The position numbers and the translations under genes were made by a program. Below the pieces are notes generated by a model, which ran no database searches, was not told the origin of the DNA, and worked only from the letters and a program-made list of their open reading frames with translations. This document shows, piece after piece, positions 57,077 to 64,000 of a stretch of DNA of 64,000 nucleotides (the first letter of the stretch is position 1; every line of letters starts with the position of its first letter). The stretch lies in assembly GCA_023053685.1 (NCBI GenBank), contig JALIGW010000016.1, forward strand, positions 11,779,280 through 11,843,279, written 5' to 3'. The stretch is from Diadophis punctatus similis (lineage: Eukaryota; Chordata; Lepidosauria; Squamata; Dipsadidae).

Positions 57077-57336
57077 CAGGGGTGAAATGCTCCCGGTTCG
57101 CTCATGCCTGTCGGCCGCCAGAGAGCCGGTCGCAAAGGCAGCGCGAGGGTCCACCCACCCGCCAGGACACCACCATTTGGGTTCTTTTACCCTCTGTGCA
57201 TGCACAAAGCATTCTGTGCATGCGCAGAGGGTAAAAGAACTGAAATGGTGGCGTCCAGGTGGAGCCTTGCGCTGCCTTCGCAATCGGCTCTCCGACGACC
57301 GACAGGCATGAGCGAACTGGGAGCATTTCACCCCTG
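57077..57336. mobile_element. hAT-type foldback MITE, family B
   Basis: CAGGGGTGAAATGCTCCCGG to GGGAGCATTTCACCCCTG. Exact duplication GTTGGAAC (57069-57076; 57337-57344). Inverted arms carry CTGTGCATGCACAAAGC. Confidence 0.92.
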
Positions 57337-57435
57337 GTTGGAACCAACTTCCAGTGGAGGTCAATCATCAGTAATTGAGCTTAAACATGCTCGGGATAAA
57401 CACCTGTCCATCATCTGACAAAAATAAAGAATGAA

Positions 57436-57492
57436 TAAAATGAATGAATGAATGAATGAATGAATGAATGAATGAATGAATGAATGAATGAA
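57436..57492. repeat. (AATG)n microsatellite
   Basis: About 14 AATG units. Confidence 0.95.
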
Positions 57493-58155
<663 letters not shown>

Positions 58156-59183
58156 CCCCATGTGTTTTTTGCCCAGGACCTCAAACCATGTGATCCTATT
58201 CATTATTAAACCATCTTTCCAATCAGCCACCATGTTTCCAGTGTCTTTCTCCCCACTTGGAACTGAACCCAGATGGACATTTCTTCCAACAAAGGTTTCA
58301 TCGGAGATCACATTGGTTACCATCTTATAGTGTGAGAGTTTGTCTCGCTTCTGTTGAGGGCTACCACTGTTGCGCTGTGCTTAAGACATCACTTAGGCTT
58401 AATCCAGCCCTGACAGAGAGCTAAGATATGGAAGACACAGCTGTTGATTTTGCTGTTTACCGTTTCCTCAAGTATCAGGCCGCCCAAATTCTAGTCAGAA
58501 GATCGTTTGCATCATCAGGGAACATTCTTTCACGAATCTGGATTTTCATTTTATTGCTATTGCACAAGAAAATTATTGCTCACAGGTGTCAACCTCACCA
58601 TCCTCGGGGGGGGGGGGAATGTGTTTTTTGAGGGATTGTTTTCCCTAATGTTTAAGCAAAGATTAATGGTCACCATGAACAAAAATGAATCCTTTACTGG
58701 CTTTATAAAATTTGTCTGCGAAACTCAGAAATAAGATACAGATGAGTCTCTGGAAAATCTGAGAGGTGTGCTTCCTGGCAGCATTGCCTCTAATATCATT
58801 TTCAGGCTATGGGAAATTGTAATCTCTAGATCTGTCACTGTATTAAATGTCTAGTGTTAAGAATGCCAGATGTTCAAGCTAGTTTTAGAAAAGGACAAGG
58901 AACAAGAGTCGCGATTGCTGATAGATTTAGTTAAGGAAAGTCATTTGGATGGAGAAATTCAGAAGTATAGAGCATTGGGACAACTAATGGAAGTCCATGA
59001 ACTTTGAAAAAAACAGGATATAAAAAGCATTGATACTTTGGTGTTGGGCAAAATCCCCGAGAATACCATGGATAGTCAAGGAAACCAACAAATGATCATA
59101 GAACAAATCAATCCAGAGTTTGTGTTTCACGTAGAAATGAACAGCCTCCAATTATCAGATTGTGTAATCCTTACATGAAGACC
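58156..59183. other. Intergenic, unclassified
   Basis: Bases 58880-59160 read as a weak decayed coding relic (KDKEQESRLLIDLVKESHLD-like on the + strand), perhaps from a retroelement. Its family is unknown to me. Confidence 0.3.
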
Positions 59184-59746
59184 TACCATATTTTTCAGAG
59201 TATGAGACTCTCCGGACTATAAGACGCACCTACCTTTTTTGGGGAGGAAAACAAGAAAAATAATCTGCCTCTGCCTCCCAGCAATTTGCCTCCTTGCAGC
59301 AAAGAGGAAACAGACGGTTTCAGCTTCACTTTCAGTTTCAGTTTCAGCATAAGGGGGAAAAATCTGCCTCTGCCTCCCAGCAATTTGCCTCCTTGCAGCA
59401 AACAGCAAACAGCCCGTTTCAGCTTCAGCACAGCCTAATTAGCACAAGCAGCTGATTGGGCCCACGGAGGAGGCAATAGGCATTGGCAATCCCTGCAGCC
59501 TGAAACAGCTGATGGCCGGGAGGCCATCCAACTGACAATTATCTGCTTGTGTTAATCAGGCTGTGCTGAAACTGAAACTGAAACAGGCTGTTTGCTGTTT
59601 GCTGCAAGGAGGCAAATTGCTGGGAGGCAGAGGCCGAAGGGTGGGGGCCGGCAGGTGGGCAGGGCTACATTCGGTGTATAAGACGCACCCAAATTTTCAC
59701 CCTCTTTGGGGGGGGAAGTGCATCTTATACTCTGAAAAATATGGTA
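59184..59746. mobile_element. MITE, 'TACCGTATTTTT' family
   Basis: TACCATATTTTTCAGAGTAT to CTGAAAAATATGGTA, with inner GCAATTTGCCTCCTTGCAGC / GCTGCAAGGAGGCAAATTGC inverted blocks. Confidence 0.8.
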
Positions 59747-59869
59747 GTTCTCTTGAGAAGTCCATAATGCTGGGAAAGATAGAAGGAAAGAACAAATAAC
59801 CAGAGCAAGGTACATGGACTTGATTACAGCAGGGATGGTCGCACCTTTGAAAGTCTAGAAAGGGCTAAG

Positions 59870-60090
59870 TTGGAAGCAATTACACAGCCAAGAGAAGCTC
59901 AACATTGGTTCAGAAAGAGTGCCAATGACCAGATGACTGCAAGGAATTTAAATCCTTCCATCTTCCACCATTCATTTAGAACTGAAGAAGCTTCTTGGAC
60001 GAGAAGTGAAACATCTTCAAGAAAAAACAAAGTCCAGTTCCCTTTCGAAAAAGCATCTTTGGGACAAACATGGATGACAGAATCTCCATA
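59870..60090. mobile_element. L2-like LINE 3' end fragment
   Basis: AACTGAAGAAGCTTCTTGGA, AAACAAAGTCCAGTTCCC and AAAGCATCTTTGGGACAAAC match the L2-like end. Confidence 0.65.
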
Positions 60091-60119
60091 AACATTTACC
60101 TGGAATTTAGTTTGCTTGC

Positions 60120-61292
60120 TTAGCTTTAAACCTTCTATCATATCTCAAGACCTAAAATGGACACCTAACATCAAAAACATCATCACAAAAGCACAACAAA
60201 GAATGTTCTTTCTGCGCCAACTCAAGAAGCTCAAACTACCCAAGGAGCTGCTGATACAGTTCTACAGAGGAATTATTGTGTCTGTCATCTGCACCTCTAT
60301 AACTGTCTGGTTTGGTTCTGCAACTCAACAAGACAGATACAGACTTCAGAGGATAATTAGAACTGAAGAAAAATCATTTACTACCACCTGCCTTCCATTG
60401 AGGACCTGTATACTTCACGAATCAAAAAGAGGGCTGTGAAAATATTTACTGACCCCTCGCATCCTGGACATAAATTGTTTCAACTCCTACCCTCAAAATG
60501 ACACTATAGAGCACTGCACACCAAGACAACTAGATACAAGAACAGTTTTTTCCTGAACACCATCACTCTGCTAAACCAATAATCCCCTCACCACTGTCAA
60601 ACTATTCACTAAGTCTGCATTACTATTACTATTAATCTTCTCATCATTCCTATCACCCATCTCCTCCCACTTATGACTGTATGACTGTACCTTGTTGCTT
60701 GTATCCTTACGATTTATATTGATTGTTTCCTAGTATGATTTGATTGTTTATTTGTACCCTATGACTATCATTAAGTGTTGTACCCTATGATTCTTGACGA
60801 ATGTATCTTTTCTTTTTATGTACACTAAGACAGGGGTGGGTTCTAACTTATCTCACTGCCGGTTTGCTTCTTCACGTGCCATGTGGGCTTGCGCGCATTG
60901 CACACTGTGTGGCCAAGCCACACGTGCATGCGCATGCGCAGTGCCAAAAACTCAGCTTCTGCACATGTGCAGAATCAAAAAACAGCTTCTGCACATGTAC
61001 AGAAGCCAAAAACAAGATGGTGCAGCCTACGGCACTGCCGAGAGAACCAGTTCTGGGGCGTGGCCAGCTGGCCATCAGTCCCGGTTTGGCGAGTGGGGGG
61101 AAATTCCTGCTACTGGTTCTATAGAACCGTTCTGAACTGGGAGCAATCCACCTCTGCACTGAGAGCATATGCACCAAAGACAAATTCCTTGTGTGTCCAA
61201 TCACACTTGGCCAATAAAGTATTCTATTCTATTCTATTCTATTCTATTCTATTCTATTCTATTCTATTCTATTCTATTCTATTCTATTCCAT
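60120..61292 (+). mobile_element. L3-like CR1 LINE, RT C-terminus, 3' UTR and ATTCT tail
   Basis: The frame from about 60150 reads TPNIKNIITKAQQRMFFLRQ, LKKLKLPKELLIQFYRGIIV and TVWFGSATQQDRYRLQRIIR, a reverse-transcriptase C-terminus that then shifts frame. The 3' UTR ends CACACTTGGCCAATAAAGTA and passes into about 15 ATTCT units (61213-61289). The 60831-61156 element interrupts it. This LINE-microsatellite link is known from snakes. Confidence 0.82.
60831..61156. mobile_element. hAT-type foldback MITE, family A, nested in the LINE
   Basis: CAGGGGTGGGTTCTAACTTA to GGAGCAATCCACCTCTG. Duplication CACTAAGA/CACTGAGA (60823-60830; 61157-61164). TGCGCATGCGCA at 60929-60940. Confidence 0.85.
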
Positions 61293-61686
61293 TCTAAAAT
61301 GTGACCCAACCAAGGGCCAGTTGAAGTTCAGCAATATCTGGAGTGCTACAGAGTGCTACATTAATCCCTGATTAATCCAAGTCTGAGGATAAAGTAGAAA
61401 ATCAAACGTTTTTTGAATGTTGTTTTTTCAGCACTCATTTCCTCACCAGTCAAAATACAAAGGCCAGTTTGGTTGACTTCTGTATATAGAAATCCATGGG
61501 GGTGAAGGGACGGTGACTTTCCCAGGCAGCAAACTATCTTGGGCCTCATGGGAAGTTTTTCCCAACCTTTCATTCCTTACAGCAATAAATTATATAAGCA
61601 GAAGCAAAAAATAAAATAAAATCTGGGGAAATGCATATTATGTATGTGCACCATCCATTGGAAGCTGGAAACAAAGTGATGCATAG
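61293..61686. other. Intergenic, nothing recognised
   Basis: Unclassified. Confidence 0.35.
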
Positions 61687-61699
61687 TCAGGCTTTGCAT

Positions 61700-61855
61700 A
61701 ACTTTCGTGCATAAGCGCACCACTGTGCCTACCGTCCCTGTCCTACTGTCCTATTGTCCTCTTTTATCGTTACTTTTTGCTTATGTTTATACAAACTACT
61801 ACTATCCTATACATGTTTGACAAATAAATAAAATAAATAAATAAATAAATAATAT
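61700..61855 (+). mobile_element. CR1/L2-type LINE 3' UTR and AAATAAAT tail
   Basis: GTGCATAAGCGCACCACTGT, GCCTACCGTCCCTGTCC and ACATGTTTGACAAATAAATA match the 3' UTR of the 25350-25770 copy. Confidence 0.75.
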
Positions 61856-62634
61856 TATATTCAAGCTTATATTCTTGGATGTGTGACAGCAGGTCCTCTC
61901 TATATTTTAAACCATGCTGAATCTCTTTTAGGGTTGATGTGACATTGATTATGTCTTCTTTGTCTCAAAAACTTGGAAAAGTAAGCCATTGAGTTTTGGC
62001 TTGTCTGAATTTCTGAAGGAGTCTAACAAAAAGTGTCCAGTTTACAGCAACAATGTTCTCTTTAGAATAGTGATAATCATCCATAACACCAACAATATTT
62101 TTCCAGACGTGGACGAGCATAATTTGATGTCTATGCATTAATTTATAAAACAAACTTCTTTCATTAAGAATTTATAAGGAAAGCTGTTTTCAGTTGGCCC
62201 ATGAATGGTGATTTCAAAAGGAAAAATGTGGAACAGCATGTCCTCAAATTTTATTGCTCTAATGGATAAATTAGTAATAAAATCAGGTGCATTTGCGCCA
62301 TATTATAAATAACTATTGTAAATGACTTTTTACCCTTCACAAGAAAACATCTGTAGTTTTTTATGGATAAACAATGTAAGCGTGACCCTCTCTTTCAACT
62401 TTTAATTAGTGTCTTGAGACAAAATCCTTGATGTTCCCTTTCTTTTCTCAGGCGCGCATGACGTAGACTTTCTTAGAATAACGATAATATGTAGTAGAAG
62501 CATAGGATCCTTTCCCAACAAGAACATAAATTATTTTGCAAAACTTCAGCTCTCTTGGATTTTAGGAAATTTAGAGAAAGGATATCTGCTTTTATTTATT
62601 TAAAATACTATGTCAAGATCATTTGGATTTTTGT
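61856..62634. other. Intergenic, unclassified
   Basis: The minus strand at 61900-62150 has a weak coding look, but I recognise no family. Confidence 0.3.
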
Positions 62635-62635
62635 T

Positions 62636-62862
62636 TCATTTTTACAACCCTGTAATCCCTTTCTTTGGAGTGGAGTCGGGACGACTGAATGGAGCTGAGT
62701 GTTTACTGGCCGGATGCCCTTCCTGACGCCTACATGGAGTTCACAGCTGATATTTCTCTTTGTGCCCTGATAGAGATACATCTGCTGCTGCCTAGAATTG
62801 AACTCCCAACCTTCTGATTGGGAGGTGAGCATCTTCACCTCTAGGCCACCACACTGCTCATC
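62636..62862 (-). mobile_element. tRNA-derived SINE (second family)
   Basis: TTTTTACAACCCTGTAATCC, GACTGAATGGAGCTGAGTGT and CACCTCTAGGCCACCACACT are the inverted tail, body and head. Confidence 0.75.
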
Positions 62863-63254
62863 AAGATAATGTGGAAAAATATGAATTAAAGTAATATAGA
62901 ATAAATAGGCAATAATAACACAAAACTTTTCAAGCTATTATACTAAATAAAGAAAGTTTTAAAAGTTTCCAAACTATGTTTAAAAGCATACAAGTTAACT
63001 GCTGTTGAAAAGGGGAGGCTTGTCCCTGTCAGAAAATAGACATTAGATAAAGACCTACCTGCATTCAGTGTTGAATGATCACTTAAAATGTTGGGGTGGA
63101 GGATTATTGCAAATGTAGCATTAGCCTTCAATCTCTTACAACACATGCATAGCGTGCATGTGTGTTTATGTATGGGTGTATTTGTCTTACCCAGCTAAAC
63201 TTCACTAATCCCTTCAGTAAAACATAAAGGGAAAATCCCAATCTTATTCATCTT
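62863..63254. other. Intergenic, nothing recognised
   Basis: Unclassified. Confidence 0.35.
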
Positions 63255-63259
63255 CCAAT

Positions 63260-63505
63260 GGTTTGTAGCAATTCTCAGTCATCCAGGTCATGGTTGTCCC
63301 AAAAGTGCTTTTTTTCAAGGGGCAACTGGACTTTCTTGTTTTTCTTTGAAGAACTTTTGCTTCTCATCCAAGAAGCTTCTTCAGCTCTGACTGGATGGTG
63401 AGGAATGGAAGGATGGATATTCCTTGTAGACAGCTGGTCATTTGCATCCTTTCTGTGGGTCATTGAAGCACTTGGATGTTTATCTGTGTCCTCAGGGTCA
63501 CATGA
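63260..63505 (-). mobile_element. L2-like LINE 3' end
   Basis: TCAGTCATCCAGGTCATGGT, AAGAAGCTTCTTCAGCTCTG and GTGTCCTCAGGGTCACATGA, the inverted 3' end. Confidence 0.7.
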
Positions 63506-63517
63506 GTAGTGCTACAT

Positions 63518-63765
63518 ATATACAGTCCTCAACCTACGATCACGGTTGAGCCCAATATTTCTGTTCTTAAGTGAGACATTTTTGAGTGAGTTTTGCCCCA
63601 TTTTACGACCTTTCTTGCCACATTTGTTAAGTGAATCACTGCAGTTGTTAAGTTAGTAACATGGTTGTTAAGTATATCTGGCTTCCCCGTTGACTTTACT
63701 TGTCAGAAGGTCGCAAAAGGTGATCACATGACCCTGGGACACTGCAACCGTCATAAATATGAGAT
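63518..63765. mobile_element. 'GTCCTCGACTTA' family MITE, left part
   Basis: ATACAGTCCTCAACCTACGA to CACTGCAACCGTCATAAATA. Well preserved core; the right half is missing. Confidence 0.7.
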
Positions 63766-63978
63766 GTCATATATTATGTGAACTTAGCAATTATGGTTTA
63801 GTCAACAAACAATGGTTGAACCAAACATTGCTCAGTCGAATGTATGATTGCAGCCTGAATTTTACACACCTCGACAGAAACACTCGTCCTTAAAGTTCAG
63901 AGATTCATATATCTGGGAATACGTCCCACTGAATCCAGAAGGACTAGTAACGGGATAGATATACTCTTTAGATTGGTA

Positions 63979-64000
63979 GCCTGGGGAATTCTGGGAGTTG
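63979..64000. repeat. Start of a palindromic hAT foldback element
   Basis: The window ends within GGGGAATTCTGGGAGTTG, the core arm of the 20976-21110 family. Confidence 0.5.

Noticed and set aside
60116..60439. 107-codon frame as a host gene
   Set aside because: Reverse-transcriptase tail of an L3-like LINE, ending in its own 3' UTR and ATTCT tail.

Overview
This is vertebrate nuclear DNA, most likely from a squamate reptile and probably an advanced snake. The clues are the repeats: copies of a Sauria-type tRNA SINE, CR1-like LINEs that end in AATAG/ATTCT microsatellites, and very many short foldback hAT-type elements. One protein-coding gene is present. Almost everything else is interspersed repeat, simple repeat or unannotated intronic and intergenic sequence.

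The gene is the 3' part of TRPC6 on the + strand. Eight coding exons (200-416, 6615-6848, 7981-8245, 9067-9262, 11308-11511, 14724-14807, 17036-17111, 23621-23769) join with matching phases and GT/AG borders into one frame of 474 codons plus stop. They encode S1 to S6, the pore, the TRP box, the calmodulin/IP3-receptor binding helix and the C-terminal coiled coil. The ankyrin-repeat half and the promoter lie upstream of the window. A 3' UTR with two AATAAA signals follows (about 23770-24215). Two points about the gene stand out. The S3-S4 extracellular loop has no N-glycosylation sequon, unlike mammalian TRPC6. A short exon expected between 11511 and 14724 was not found, and leaving it out keeps the frame.

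Region by region: 1-24.2 kb is TRPC6, its introns loaded with transposon relics. From 24.2 to 64 kb I find no host gene, only a patchwork of mobile elements: LINE 3' ends (CR1, an L3-like CR1, L2-like), SINEs, solo LTRs, a mariner relic and TA-flanked MITEs. There are also several hAT-type foldback families, many still bracketed by recognisable 8-bp target-site duplications. Long simple repeats include a 650-bp polypurine tract near 31.5 kb and a 250-bp CT tract near 58 kb.

The most striking non-genic signal is one abundant foldback family (terminal CAGGGGTGGGTT, 8-bp duplications). Several of its copies, and relatives, carry a palindromic TGCGCATGCGCA core matching the known NRF1 binding consensus, so the family may spread NRF1 sites. 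Nested insertions allow relative dating of several families. All family names rest on sequence recognition without a database search.
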